A stretch of DNA of 64,000 bases from Poindextera sp963706385. Lineage in GTDB: Bacteria > Pseudomonadota > Alphaproteobacteria > Caulobacterales > Caulobacteraceae. The stretch spans positions 2,542,001 to 2,606,000 of the forward strand of contig OY970153.1 of assembly GCA_963706385.1 (NCBI GenBank), in the 5' to 3' direction. Each line of letters begins with the position of its first letter. Within the stretch, counting starts at the first letter, position 1. Made by a program: the position numbers and the translations under genes. The notes under the pieces were generated by a model. That model was not told where the DNA came from. It saw only the letters and a program-made list of their open reading frames with translations, and did no database searches. Below are positions 39,725 to 52,744 of this stretch, piece by piece.

Positions 39725-40957
39725 ATGGACTTCACCGACTCCCCCGAAGAGGCCGCCTACCGCGCCAAGGCGCGCGCCTGGCTACAGCAGAACGCCCCCA
39801 AATACGCCGCCAAGACCACCGGCGCTCCGCTCGAGGACGACGAGAGCCAGGACGACATGGCCCGGGCCAAGGCCTGGCAGGCCAAGAAGGCCGAGGCCGG
39901 CTACGCCCAGATCACCTGGCCCAAGGAATGGGGTGGCGGCGGCGGCACGCCGATCGAGGCGGTGATCTTCAGCCAGGAGGAGGCCAAGTTCGGCGTCGCC
40001 TCCGGCTATTTCGCCATCGGCCTGGGCATGTGCGTGCCGACCGTGATGGCCTTCGCGGGCGACGAGACCAAGCAGCGGTTCGTCGGCCCGGCCCTGCGCG
40101 GCGAGGAGATCTGGTGCCAGCTGTTCTCCGAGCCCTCCGGCGGCTCGGACGTGGCCGCGGCCCGCACCCGGGCGGTGCGCCAGGGCGACGAATGGGTGAT
40201 CAACGGTCAGAAGGTCTGGACCTCCGGCGCCCACTACTCGGACTTCGGCATCATCGTCGTGCGCACCGATCCCAACGTGCCCAAGCACAAGGGCCTGACG
40301 ATGTTCTGGCTGGACATGAAGTCCCCGGGCGTCGAGGTGCGGCCGATCCACCAGATGTCGGGCGGGCGCAACTTCAACGAGGTCTATTTCACCGACGTGC
40401 GGGTCAACGACAGCCAGCGGCTGGGCCCGATCGGCGACGGCTGGAAGGTCTCGCTGGTCACGCTGATGAACGAGCGCCTGGCGGTCGGCGGCGGCGCCGG
40501 CATCGACTATGCGACCATCATGCGCCTGGCCCGCGATCTGCGGACCGACAGGGGCGCGGCGCTCGCCGATTCGGCGTTCCGCGAGAAGCTGGCCGACTGG
40601 TACGTGCAGTCCGAGGGGCTGAAATACACCCGCTTCCGCACCATGACCGCCCTGTCGCGCGGCCAGACGCCGGGCCCGGAAAGCTCGATCGGCAAGATCA
40701 TCGCCGCCAACCAGCTGCAGGACCTGACCAATGCGGCGGTGGAGCTGGAGGACCAGTACGGCATTATCGACGATGGGGCGCTCGCGCCGCTCTCGGCGGC
40801 GTTCCAGAGCGGGCTTTTGTCCTCGCCCGGCCTGCGCATCGCCGGCGGCACCGACGAGATCCTGAAGAACATCATCGCCGAGCGGGTGCTCGGCCTGCCC
40901 GGCGACATCCGGGTCGACAAGGACGTGGCCTTCAAGGACATGCCGACCGGCCGGTAG
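39725..40957 (+). CDS. Acyl-CoA dehydrogenase (large-subunit type)
   Basis: 410 residues. Typical motifs are WPKEWGGGGGTPIEAVIFSQ, CQLFSEPSGGSDVAAARTRA (flavin/substrate region), VINGQKVWTSGAHYSDFG and the C-terminal IAGGTDEILKNIIAERVLGLP. It begins 49 bases after its partner and is probably expressed with it, possibly forming a hetero-oligomer as in PimC/PimD-annotated pairs. It is the canonical member of the two, with better preserved FAD-binding motifs. Confidence 0.92.
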   Translation: MDFTDSPEEAAYRAKARAWLQQNAPKYAAKTTGAPLEDDESQDDMARAKAWQAKKAEAGYAQITWPKEWGGGGGTPIEAVIFSQEEAKFGVASGYFAIGLGMCVPTVMAFAGDETKQRFVGPALRGEEIWCQLFSEPSGGSDVAAARTRAVRQGDEWVINGQKVWTSGAHYSDFGIIVVRTDPNVPKHKGLTMFWLDMKSPGVEVRPIHQMSGGRNFNEVYFTDVRVNDSQRLGPIGDGWKVSLVTLMNERLAVGGGAGIDYATIMRLARDLRTDRGAALADSAFREKLADWYVQSEGLKYTRFRTMTALSRGQTPGPESSIGKIIAANQLQDLTNAAVELEDQYGIIDDGALAPLSAAFQSGLLSSPGLRIAGGTDEILKNIIAERVLGLPGDIRVDKDVAFKDMPTGR

Positions 40958-41015
40958 TCAGCCCGCCGCCGGCGACGGGGGGCGGGGGCTTCGGCGCCTG
41001 ATCCGCCGGCGTGGA

Positions 41016-41050
41016 CGCGCGCGCGCGCGTTGGATAGAACCGCGCGGTTC
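41016..41050. repeat. Alternating CG run and 14-base palindrome before ettA
   Basis: Positions 41016-41029 are seven CG dinucleotides and 41037-41050 is the perfect palindrome GAACCGCGCGGTTC. Both lie in the 130-base gap before ettA. They may be a weak terminator of the dehydrogenase operon or a leader hairpin of ettA. There is no T run. Confidence 0.3.
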
Positions 41051-41087
41051 CTCCCCGATCCCCCGTCCCGAAAGCGCGAGCCTGTCC

Positions 41088-42749
<1,662 letters not shown>

Positions 42750-42807
42750 GCGGCCGCTCGGGCCGCGAAAGCAAGGGCCGGAGCTTATCGATCGCCGGGG
42801 TTTTAAC

Positions 42808-42838
42808 TTGACATAAAGACATAAAGATATCTTTATGT
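42808..42838 (+). promoter_or_regulatory. Promoter with 20-base palindromic operator for the methionine operon
   Basis: TTGACA at 42808-42813 is a perfect -35 hexamer. ACATAAAG is repeated directly at 42811-42818 and 42819-42826. Positions 42819-42838 form a perfect palindrome (half ACATAAAGAT) that would cover the -10 region (a weak CTTTAT at 42831-42836, 17-base spacing). Transcription would then start about 42843, at the ATG of the next gene, implying a leaderless mRNA. The operator resembles those of ArsR-type methionine regulators and probably binds the first gene's own product. Confidence 0.65.
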
Positions 42839-42843
42839 GATTT

Positions 42844-43827
42844 ATGATCCTGTCGTCCGAACAGCTCGTCGAGATGTTGCGCGCCGCCGGTGAGCCCAGC
42901 CGGCTGCGGATTCTCGCGCTTCTGGCCCGCGAGGAGCTGGCGGTGATGGAGCTGAGCCAGATCCTGGACCAGAGCCAGCCGCGAGTTTCGCGTCATCTCA
43001 AGCTGTTGACCGAGGCGGGCCTGGCCGAACGCTTTCCGGACGGCGCCTGGGTGTTCTATCGGCTGGCGGCCGAGGGCCCGCGTCGGGCGGTGCTGGACCA
43101 GGCGCTGGCCCAGATTGCGCCGACCGACAGTCTGATCGCGCGCGACGCCGAGCGACTGGAGCGGGTGCGCCGCGAGCGCACCGCCGCCGCCGCCGCCTAT
43201 TTCGCCCGCAACGCCGCCCGCTGGGACGAGCTGCGCACCCTCTATGTCGAGGAAGCCGACGTCGAGGCCGCGGTGCTGAACGCCATCGGGCCCGGGCCGT
43301 TCCGGCGGCTGGTCGACCTCGGCGCCGGCACCGGGCGGATGCTGACCCTGCTGGCGGACCGGGTGGAAAGCGCCATTGGCCTGGATCTCTCCCAGCAGAT
43401 GCTGAACATCGCCCGCCGCAACGCCGCCGAGGCGGGGCTGAAGCGGCTGGAGCTGCGCCACGGCGACATCTTCGAGACCCGCCTGGCCGGCGGCTGCGCC
43501 GACCTGGTGGTGGTGCATCAGGTGCTGCACTATCTGTCCGATCCCGCCGCGGCGGTGGCCGAGGCGGCGCGGCTGGTCGCGCCGGGCGGCAAGCTGTTGA
43601 TCGTCGATTTCGCCCCGCACGGCCTGGAGTTCCTGCGCGAGGCGCACCAGCATCGCCGGCTGGGCTTCTCCGACGCCGAGATGGGCCGCTGGTTCGAGAC
43701 CGCGGGCCTTTCGGCCGGCGCGCCGGTCGCTCTGCCGCCGACCAAGGACAAGGGGCTGACAGTGAAAATCTGGACCGCCGGGCGCGCGGCCCAGAGATCG
43801 GCCGTATCCAAGAGGAGCGCGGCGTGA
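42844..43827 (+). CDS. ArsR-family regulator fused to SAM-dependent methyltransferase domain
   Basis: 327 residues. Residues ~1-85 are an ArsR winged helix (LRAAGEPSRLRILALLAREELAVMELSQILDQSQPRVSRHLKLLTEAGL). No CxC metal site is visible in the recognition helix. Residues ~130-290 form a class I methyltransferase fold with VDLGAGTGRMLTLLADRV (SAM loop), GLDLSQQMLNIAR and LVVVHQVLHYLSDP. Such fusions sit with metF/metH in alphaproteobacteria and are best read as regulators sensing SAM or SAH (SahR-like) rather than as enzymes. ATG 42844 lies only five bases after the operator and has no Shine-Dalgarno, so the message may be leaderless. Its stop overlaps the metF GTG start as GTGA. Confidence 0.88.
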   Translation: MILSSEQLVEMLRAAGEPSRLRILALLAREELAVMELSQILDQSQPRVSRHLKLLTEAGLAERFPDGAWVFYRLAAEGPRRAVLDQALAQIAPTDSLIARDAERLERVRRERTAAAAAYFARNAARWDELRTLYVEEADVEAAVLNAIGPGPFRRLVDLGAGTGRMLTLLADRVESAIGLDLSQQMLNIARRNAAEAGLKRLELRHGDIFETRLAGGCADLVVVHQVLHYLSDPAAAVAEAARLVAPGGKLLIVDFAPHGLEFLREAHQHRRLGFSDAEMGRWFETAGLSAGAPVALPPTKDKGLTVKIWTAGRAAQRSAVSKRSAA

Positions 43828-44744
43828 ACGCCGCCGTCCGCCTGTCGCCCGCGCTCGGCCCGGTCGAGCGGCGTCAGGCCGATCAGGCCGGCGGCCCGCG
43901 GCTGTCGTTCGAGTTCTCCCCGCCGCGCACCCCGGAGGCGGAGGAGAGCCTGTGGGCGGCGATCCGCCGGCTGGCGTCGCTGGCCCCGCAATTCGTCTCG
44001 GTCACCTACGGCGCCGGCGGTTCGACCCGCGAGCGCACCCACCGCACCGTGCGGCGGATACTAGACGAGACCGCGCTGAAACCCGCCGCGCACCTGACCT
44101 GCGTCGACGCCAGCAGGGCCGACGTCGATTCCGTGATCGGCGACTACTGGGACGCCGGGGTGCGCCATCTGGTGGCCCTGCGCGGAGACCCGCCCGGCGC
44201 CTTGGGCGGGACCTACCGGCCCCGGGCCGACGGCTACGCCAACGCCACCGAGTTGGTGGCCGCCATCACCCGCATCGCCCCGTTCGAGATCACTGTCGGC
44301 CTCTATCCGCAGAAGCACCCGGAAAGCCCGTCGGTGACTCACGACATCGACGTCTTGAAGGCCAAGATCGACGCCGGCGCCACCCGGGCGATCACCCAGT
44401 TCTTCTTCGACGTCGACGGCTTCTTGCGGTTCGTCGACCAGGTGCGCGCCGCGGGGGTGACCATCCCGATCCTGCCGGGAATCATGCCGGTGACCAATTT
44501 CAAGGGCCTGGCGCGGATGGCCGGACCCTGCGGCATCATCTTGCCGGACTGGCTGGGGGCCCTGTTCGAGGGGCTGGACGAAGATCCCGACACCCGCAGG
44601 CTGGTCGCCTGTTCGCTGGCCGCGGAGACCTGCGCGCGACTGCGGGAGGAGGGCTTCTCCGACTTCCACTTCTACACCCTGAACCGGGCGGAGCTGGTCC
44701 ACGCCATCGGCCGGGTGCTGGGCGCGCGGGAGGCCGCGCGATGA
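43824..44744 (+). CDS. metF: 5,10-methylenetetrahydrofolate reductase
   Basis: 306 residues, GTG start. The TIM-barrel flavoprotein motifs are present: LSFEFSPPRTPEAEESLW (~28-45), FVSVTYGAGGSTRERTHRTV, AHLTCVDASRADV, HLVALRGDPPG, ITQFFFDVDGFLRFV and PILPGIMPVTNF. It reduces methylene-THF to methyl-THF, the methyl donor for the cobalamin-dependent MetH encoded directly downstream. Both ends overlap their neighbours by four bases (GTGA, ATGA), so the four genes 42844-48503 read as one operon. Confidence 0.96.
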   Translation: MNAAVRLSPALGPVERRQADQAGGPRLSFEFSPPRTPEAEESLWAAIRRLASLAPQFVSVTYGAGGSTRERTHRTVRRILDETALKPAAHLTCVDASRADVDSVIGDYWDAGVRHLVALRGDPPGALGGTYRPRADGYANATELVAAITRIAPFEITVGLYPQKHPESPSVTHDIDVLKAKIDAGATRAITQFFFDVDGFLRFVDQVRAAGVTIPILPGIMPVTNFKGLARMAGPCGIILPDWLGALFEGLDEDPDTRRLVACSLAAETCARLREEGFSDFHFYTLNRAELVHAIGRVLGAREAAR

Positions 44745-45802
44745 CCAGGGCTGAGCGCATCGCCGCGCTGAAGGCCGCCGCCAAGGACCGCATCCTGGTG
44801 CTCGACGGGGCCTGGGGCGCGATGATCCAGAGCCGGGGGCTGGGCGAGGCCGACTTCCGCGGCGAGCGGTTCAAGGACCATCCCGTCCAGCTCAAGGGCG
44901 ACAACGACCTTCTGTGCCTGACCCGGCCGGACGTCATCGCCGAGCTGCACGCCGCCTACTTCGCCGCCGGCGCCGACATCGCCGAGACCAACACTTTCTC
45001 CTCGACCGCCATCGCCCAGGCCGACTATGGGCTGGAAGCCGCGGTGCGCGACATCAACCTGGCCGGCGCGCAAATCGCCCGCGCGGCCGCCGACCGCTGG
45101 AGCGCCCAGACGCCGGACCGGCCGCGCTTCGTCGCCGGTTCGATCGGGCCGTTGAACCGGATGCTGTCGATGTCCTCCGACGTCAACGATCCGGGCGCGC
45201 GCGCGGTGAGCTTCGATCAGGTCTACGCGGCCTATCGCGAACAGGTCCAGGCGCTGCACGAGGGCGGGGTCGACCTCTATCTGATCGAGACCATCACCGA
45301 CACGCTCAACTGCAAGGCCGCGATCAAGGCGATCCTGGATCTCGAGGACGAGGGCTACGAGCCGCTGCCGATCTGGATTTCCGGCACCATCACCGACCGC
45401 TCGGGCCGCACCCTGTCGGGCCAGACGATCGAGGCGTTCTGGAACTCCGTCCGCCACGCCAGGCCTTTCGCCGTCGGGCTGAACTGCGCGCTCGGCGCGG
45501 AGCTGATGCGCCCGCACATCGCCGAGCTGGCCCGCATCGCCGACACCCTGGTCGCGGCCTATCCCAACGCCGGCCTGCCGAACGCCTTCGGCGAATACGA
45601 CGAAAGCGCCGAACAGACCGCCTGCATGCTGGGCGAGTGGGCGCGGAGCGGGCTGGTCAACATCCTGGGCGGCTGCTGCGGCACGACGCCCGACCACATC
45701 GCCCATGTCGCGGAGGCGGTGGCCGGGCTGAAGCCGCGCCCGATCCCCGAGCGGCCCAAGGCGCTGCGCCTGGCCGGCCTCGAGCCGTTCGAACTGGCCT
45801 GA
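44741..45802 (+). CDS. metH: Methionine synthase homocysteine-binding module (split MetH, part 1)
   Basis: 353 residues: a homocysteine S-methyltransferase barrel with RILVLDGAWGAMIQSRGL (~17-34), AETNTFSSTAIAQADYGL, AGSIGPLNRMLSMSSDV and LYLIETITDTLNCKAA. The zinc-binding cysteines are in FAVGLNCALGAE and ILGGCCGTTPDHIA. This corresponds to the first domain of E. coli MetH, here ended by a TGA and separated by 31 bases from a second gene that carries the remaining domains. Split MetH is known in Caulobacter-type bacteria, so this is organisation, not damage. ATG 44741 overlaps the metF stop. Confidence 0.93.
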   Translation: MTRAERIAALKAAAKDRILVLDGAWGAMIQSRGLGEADFRGERFKDHPVQLKGDNDLLCLTRPDVIAELHAAYFAAGADIAETNTFSSTAIAQADYGLEAAVRDINLAGAQIARAAADRWSAQTPDRPRFVAGSIGPLNRMLSMSSDVNDPGARAVSFDQVYAAYREQVQALHEGGVDLYLIETITDTLNCKAAIKAILDLEDEGYEPLPIWISGTITDRSGRTLSGQTIEAFWNSVRHARPFAVGLNCALGAELMRPHIAELARIADTLVAAYPNAGLPNAFGEYDESAEQTACMLGEWARSGLVNILGGCCGTTPDHIAHVAEAVAGLKPRPIPERPKALRLAGLEPFELA

Positions 45803-45833
45803 CGATGCCTTTCTTGCCCATTGATCCGGCGCC

Positions 45834-48503
<2,670 letters not shown>

Positions 48504-48534
48504 ACGAACGCGGTTGGCCGTAGTCTGATCGGCG

Positions 48535-51500
48535 CTACTGCGCCGCCATCGCCTCGGCTTGCCTCAGGTCGACCGAAACCAGTTGCGAGACGCCGCGTTC
48601 GGGCATGGTCACGCCGTAGAGCCGGTCCATCCGGGCCATGGTCACCGGGTTGTGGGTGATGGCGATGAACCGGGTCGAGGTGCGTTGGCGCATTTCGTTG
48701 AGCAGGTTGCAGAACCGGTCGACGTTGGCGTCGTCCAGCGGCGCATCCACCTCGTCCAGCACGCAGATCGGCGCCGGATTGGCCAGGAACACCCCGAAGA
48801 TCAGCGCCGCGGCGGTCAGCGCCTGCTCGCCGCCGCTCATCAGGCTCATGATCGCCAGCCGCTTGCCCGGCGGGCAGGCGAAGATCTCCAGGCCGGCCTC
48901 CAGCGGATCGTCGGATTCGATCAGCCTCAGCTCGGCCTGGCCGCCGTCGAACAGGGCCTGGAACAGGGTCTTGAAATGGCCGTCGATCACCTCGAACGCG
49001 GCCAGCAGCCGCTCGCGCCCCTCAGCATTCAGCGCCTCGATGCCGCGCCGCAGCTTGGCCACCGCGCCGGCCAAGTCCGCCCGATCGGCGCGCAGGCCGT
49101 CCAAGCGAGCCTCATGTTCGGCGACCTCCTCCTCGGCGCGCAGATTGACCGGCCCGATCGCGTCGCGGTCGCGCTCCAGGACGGCTAGTCGCCGCTCGAT
49201 CCCCTCGGCGTCGAGCTCGGTGAACAGGCCGTCGTTGATCAGCCGCCGCCCCAGCGCCTCGGGCTCGATCCGCACGGTTTCGCGGATGCCGGCGGCGACC
49301 TCGGCCAGCCGCGCGCGCGCGGCCTGCAGGTGGGCGCCGAGCGCGGCGCGGCGCTCCCGCGCCTGTCCGGCGAGGGAATCGGCCGCGCGGGCGGCCCGGT
49401 CGGCGGCGGCGCGGGCGGCCTCGGCTTCGCTCAGGACATCACCGGCCCTGGCCTGCCGCTCTTGCGCCGCGGAAAGCTCGTCCAGCAGCCGCTCGCGGCG
49501 CTCCTCCAGGGCGCCGGGCGCCTCGCGGGCGGCCTCCAGCGCAATGGCGGCCTCGGCGCGATTGCTGGCCAGGGTCTCGATCCGGCTCTCCGCGGCGGCC
49601 GCGCGGCGGGTCCAATTGTCGTGGTCGTCGGTGAGGGCCGCCAGACGGCTGGCGCGGCCGGCCTGCTCGCGGGTCTCGATGTCCAGCGCGGCGCGGGCCG
49701 CCGCGGCGGCTTCGCGCGAGGTCTCGGCGACGGCGCGAACCTGGCTCAGACGCGGGCCAAGATCGCTGGGCTGCTCCAGGGCCTCGGCTTCGGCCTCGAT
49801 GGCGGCCAGCGCGACCTGCGCCTGCGTCCGCTCGGCGTCGAAATGGGCGATGGTCTGGTCCAGCGTTTGGATGCGCGCCTCGCGCCGGGCCGCATCGCGG
49901 CCGAGACGCTCGAACGCCTCGCGCGCGGCGCCCAGCGCCTGTTCGGCCGCGAGGGGGCCGCGGCGGGCCTCGGCCAGGGCCGAGGCGGCGGCGCGCACCG
50001 CTTCGCTCGCCTCGGCGTGCGCGGCGGCGGCCTTGGCGCTCGCCGGCGTCAGGCGGTCGATCTCGGCTTCGACGATCGCCAGCCGCCGGCGCTGCTCCAG
50101 GCGCACGGCGGCGGGCTTGGGCGCGCCGGCGCGGGCGACGAAACCGTCCCAGCGCCAAAGATCGCCCTCGCGCGAGACCATCCGCGCGCCCGGCGCCAGC
50201 AATGGCAGCAACCGCTCGGCGTCCTTGCGCTCGACCAAGGCGGTGAAGGCCAGCCGCGCGGCCAGCTCCGGGGGCGCGTCGATCAGCGGGGCCAGCGGCC
50301 GAACGCCCTTGGGCCAGTCCGGCGCTTCGACCGCGCGGCCGCCCCAGAAGACGGGCGCCTTGGGATCGAGCGCGGCGCTCAGATCGTCGCCCAGCGCCGC
50401 GGCCAGGGCGGCCTCATAGCCCGGTTCCGGCGCCACCTGGTCCAGGGCCGGGGGGTAGCCGGTCTTGCCAGCCGGCGCGGTGAGCTGGGCCAAGCCCCGC
50501 GCCTCGGCCTTCAGTCGGCCGAGCGGGTCCTCGACCTTGCGGGCGATGTCGCGCGCGGTGATCTCGGCGTCGCTGGCGCCGGCGTGGGCGGATTCGGCCG
50601 CCTCCAGGCGCGCGCGGGCCTCGCTCAGCGCCTCCAGCGCCGCTTCGAGGCGCAACCCGGCCTCGGTGGCCTTGGAATCCGGCGCCTCGCCGACCTGGGC
50701 GCGGTCGGCCTTGGCCGCATCCAGCGCCCGCCCCGCGCGCGCCAAGCGCTCGCGCGCCTCGCCGATGCGGGTCTCCATCGAACGACGATGGGCCTCCACG
50801 GCCGAAAGCTGGGCCGCCAGGGCCTCGACCTCGCTCTCGGCGGCGATCCGCGCGGCGTCGGCGGCGCGCCAGGCGGTGTCCAGTTCGGGCAGACGTTGGG
50901 GCGCGGCGGCGATCTGGCCCTCGACTTCGGCGCGTTCGGCCGTCAGCCGAACCAGCGCGGCCCGGGCATCGTCCAGACTCTGGGTCTCGCGCGTCCGATC
51001 GGCGTCCAACCGAGCGATCTCGCCAGCTAGCCGCTCGACCGCGGCGGCGGCCTGTTCGGCCTCGCGCTCCAGCCGGTCGTTCTCGATCGCCAGGCGATGC
51101 AGCACCGCGCCGGCGGTCTGGGCCTCCTCGCGCAGCGGGCTGAGCGCCGCCTCGGCCGCGATCAGCGCCGCCCCGGCCGCCGCCGCCGCCCCGGCGGTCT
51201 CCTCCACCTCGCGCGCCGCCGCGCCCGCCTCGGTCTCCACCCGCTCCAGCGCCTCGGCCGCGTCCTTCCAGCGCGCGTAGAGCACGCCGGCCTGCAGCGC
51301 CCGGATCTCGGCGGCCAATTTCTTGTATTTCTCGGCCTGACGCGCCTCGCGCTTCAGTCGGCCAAGGCTGGCCTCCAACTCGCCCAGCACGTCGTCAAGC
51401 CGGGCCATGTTGGCTTCCGCCGCGCGCAGCCGCAGCTCGGCCTCATGACGGCGCGAGTGCAGACCCGAGACTCCGCCGGCCTCTTCCAGGATCATCCGGC

Positions 51501-51978
51501 GGTTCTGCGGCTTGGCGGCGATCAGCTCGCTGATCTGGCCCTGGCGCACCAGGGCGGGCGAATTGGCCCCGGTGGAGGCGTCGGCGAACAGCAGCTGCAC
51601 GTCGCGCGCCCGCATCTCCCGCCCATTGACCTTGAAGGTCGAACCCTGGCCGCGATCGATGCGCCGGACCACCTCGAGCACCGGCTCGGCGGCGAACTGG
51701 GCCGGGGCGGTGCGGTCGGCGTTGTCGATGGTCAGCTGCACCTCGGCATGGTTGCGCGAGGGCCGCCCGCCCGAGCCGGCGAAGATCACGTCGTCCATCC
51801 CGCCGGCGCGCATGGCCTTGGCGGAATTTGCCCCCATCACCCAGCGCAGCGCTTCGAGCAGGTTGGACTTGCCGCAACCGTTCGGGCCGACGATCCCGGT
51901 CAACCCCGGTTCGATGCGGAACTCGATCGGCTCGACGAAGGACTTGAAGCCCGAAAGGCGCAGCCGCTGGAACTGCAC
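48535..51978 (-). CDS. smc: Chromosome segregation protein SMC
   Basis: 1147 residues, GTG start. The N-terminal head has Walker A in GIVGPNGCGKSNLLEALRWV (~28-47). Two long coiled coils (about 165-490 and 640-1000) flank a hinge around 500-630 that has the Gly-rich dimerisation pattern. The C-terminal head carries the signature LMSGGEQALTAAALIFG and Walker B PICVLDEVDAPLDDANVDRF. Together with ScpA/ScpB, not in this window, it organises and segregates the chromosome. It is the last gene of a minus-strand run DUF721-dsbA-dsbA-smc and converges on metH. Confidence 0.97.
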   Translation of the reverse strand: MQFQRLRLSGFKSFVEPIEFRIEPGLTGIVGPNGCGKSNLLEALRWVMGANSAKAMRAGGMDDVIFAGSGGRPSRNHAEVQLTIDNADRTAPAQFAAEPVLEVVRRIDRGQGSTFKVNGREMRARDVQLLFADASTGANSPALVRQGQISELIAAKPQNRRMILEEAGGVSGLHSRRHEAELRLRAAEANMARLDDVLGELEASLGRLKREARQAEKYKKLAAEIRALQAGVLYARWKDAAEALERVETEAGAAAREVEETAGAAAAAGAALIAAEAALSPLREEAQTAGAVLHRLAIENDRLEREAEQAAAAVERLAGEIARLDADRTRETQSLDDARAALVRLTAERAEVEGQIAAAPQRLPELDTAWRAADAARIAAESEVEALAAQLSAVEAHRRSMETRIGEARERLARAGRALDAAKADRAQVGEAPDSKATEAGLRLEAALEALSEARARLEAAESAHAGASDAEITARDIARKVEDPLGRLKAEARGLAQLTAPAGKTGYPPALDQVAPEPGYEAALAAALGDDLSAALDPKAPVFWGGRAVEAPDWPKGVRPLAPLIDAPPELAARLAFTALVERKDAERLLPLLAPGARMVSREGDLWRWDGFVARAGAPKPAAVRLEQRRRLAIVEAEIDRLTPASAKAAAAHAEASEAVRAAASALAEARRGPLAAEQALGAAREAFERLGRDAARREARIQTLDQTIAHFDAERTQAQVALAAIEAEAEALEQPSDLGPRLSQVRAVAETSREAAAAARAALDIETREQAGRASRLAALTDDHDNWTRRAAAAESRIETLASNRAEAAIALEAAREAPGALEERRERLLDELSAAQERQARAGDVLSEAEAARAAADRAARAADSLAGQARERRAALGAHLQAARARLAEVAAGIRETVRIEPEALGRRLINDGLFTELDAEGIERRLAVLERDRDAIGPVNLRAEEEVAEHEARLDGLRADRADLAGAVAKLRRGIEALNAEGRERLLAAFEVIDGHFKTLFQALFDGGQAELRLIESDDPLEAGLEIFACPPGKRLAIMSLMSGGEQALTAAALIFGVFLANPAPICVLDEVDAPLDDANVDRFCNLLNEMRQRTSTRFIAITHNPVTMARMDRLYGVTMPERGVSQLVSVDLRQAEAMAAQ

Positions 51979-51997
51979 GCGCTTGCCCGATCCGCGC

Positions 51998-52621
51998 CTA
52001 TCTGGCCGCGGCCTGGGCGGCGCCGATCGCGCTGGCGAGGCTGGCCAGCGACTGCTCTCCGTCCAGCGTCTTGCCGTTGACGATGAAAGTCGGGGTGCCG
52101 GTGATGTGGTCGCGTTTCTGATAGGTCTCCACCCGGTCGTTCAGCGCCTGGATCGACTTGTCGTCGGAGATGCAGGCGGTGAACTGCGGCTCGGTCATGC
52201 CGGCGGATTGCGCTATCTTCAAAAGAGCGCCGCGGTAGTCGCCCGACTGGAACATCGCCTCCTGGCCGCGGTAGATCGCATCCAGGACGCTGAAATATTT
52301 GTCCTTGCCGGCGCACCGGGCCATCAGGAACCCGGCCGCGGCGACCTCGGTCGGCGGAGTGAGAAATTCGCGGAACACGTAGTGGACCTTGCCGGTGTCG
52401 ATGTACTGGGCCTTGAACGCCGGGAAGACGGTGTTGTTGAACCGCGCGCAGTGCGGGCAACTGGCCGAGGCGTATTCGATCACCGTGACCTTGGCGGCGG
52501 CGGCGCCCAGGCTCATGTCGTCGGCGGTGACGGTGGCGGTCTTGGCGCTGAACCGGTCGCAGGCCGCGAGGGCGAAGGCGAAGGCGGCGATGACGATGAA
52601 GCTCATCTGCGAGCGGCGCAT
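51998..52621 (-). CDS. DsbA-family thiol oxidoreductase (lipoprotein-like), copy 1
   Basis: 207 residues. The signal sequence ends in a lipobox-like ALAAC (Cys near residue 19), so it may be membrane-anchored. The thioredoxin-fold domain has the redox motif CPHC in YASASCPHCARFNNTVF (~62) and the cis-Pro in GTPTFIVNGK (~180). An alpha-helical insert with a second cysteine pair (ARCAGKDKYF, TACISDD) resembles the DsbA/BdbD-like group (Thioredoxin_4). Its 20-base spacing to smc indicates co-transcription. ATG 52621 is chosen over the longer frame, which has no signal sequence. Confidence 0.9.
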   Translation of the reverse strand: MRRSQMSFIVIAAFAFALAACDRFSAKTATVTADDMSLGAAAAKVTVIEYASASCPHCARFNNTVFPAFKAQYIDTGKVHYVFREFLTPPTEVAAAGFLMARCAGKDKYFSVLDAIYRGQEAMFQSGDYRGALLKIAQSAGMTEPQFTACISDDKSIQALNDRVETYQKRDHITGTPTFIVNGKTLDGEQSLASLASAIGAAQAAAR

Positions 52622-52708
52622 GGGCGTTTTCCTTAACTGATAGGCCAGCCGTCGGGGGCCTGAGTTAAGCGCGATTCTGCCCGCGCCGCCCAGAGACGGA
52701 CCCACAAG

Positions 52709-52735
52709 GGCAAACCGCCTCGCGGGCGGCTTGTC
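52709..52735 (-). terminator. Weak hairpin between the two dsbA-like genes
   Basis: CCGCC (52715-52719) pairs with GGCGG (52725-52729) around a five-base loop, followed on the minus strand by TTTG. The stem is short and the T run is three bases, so it could at most attenuate read-through from the second dsbA-like gene into the first. Confidence 0.2.
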
Positions 52736-52744
52736 AATCTCCGG

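Noticed and set aside
41016..41029. CG dinucleotide run as a Z-DNA element
   Set aside because: Seven repeats in a very GC-rich genome are not notable enough to claim a function.
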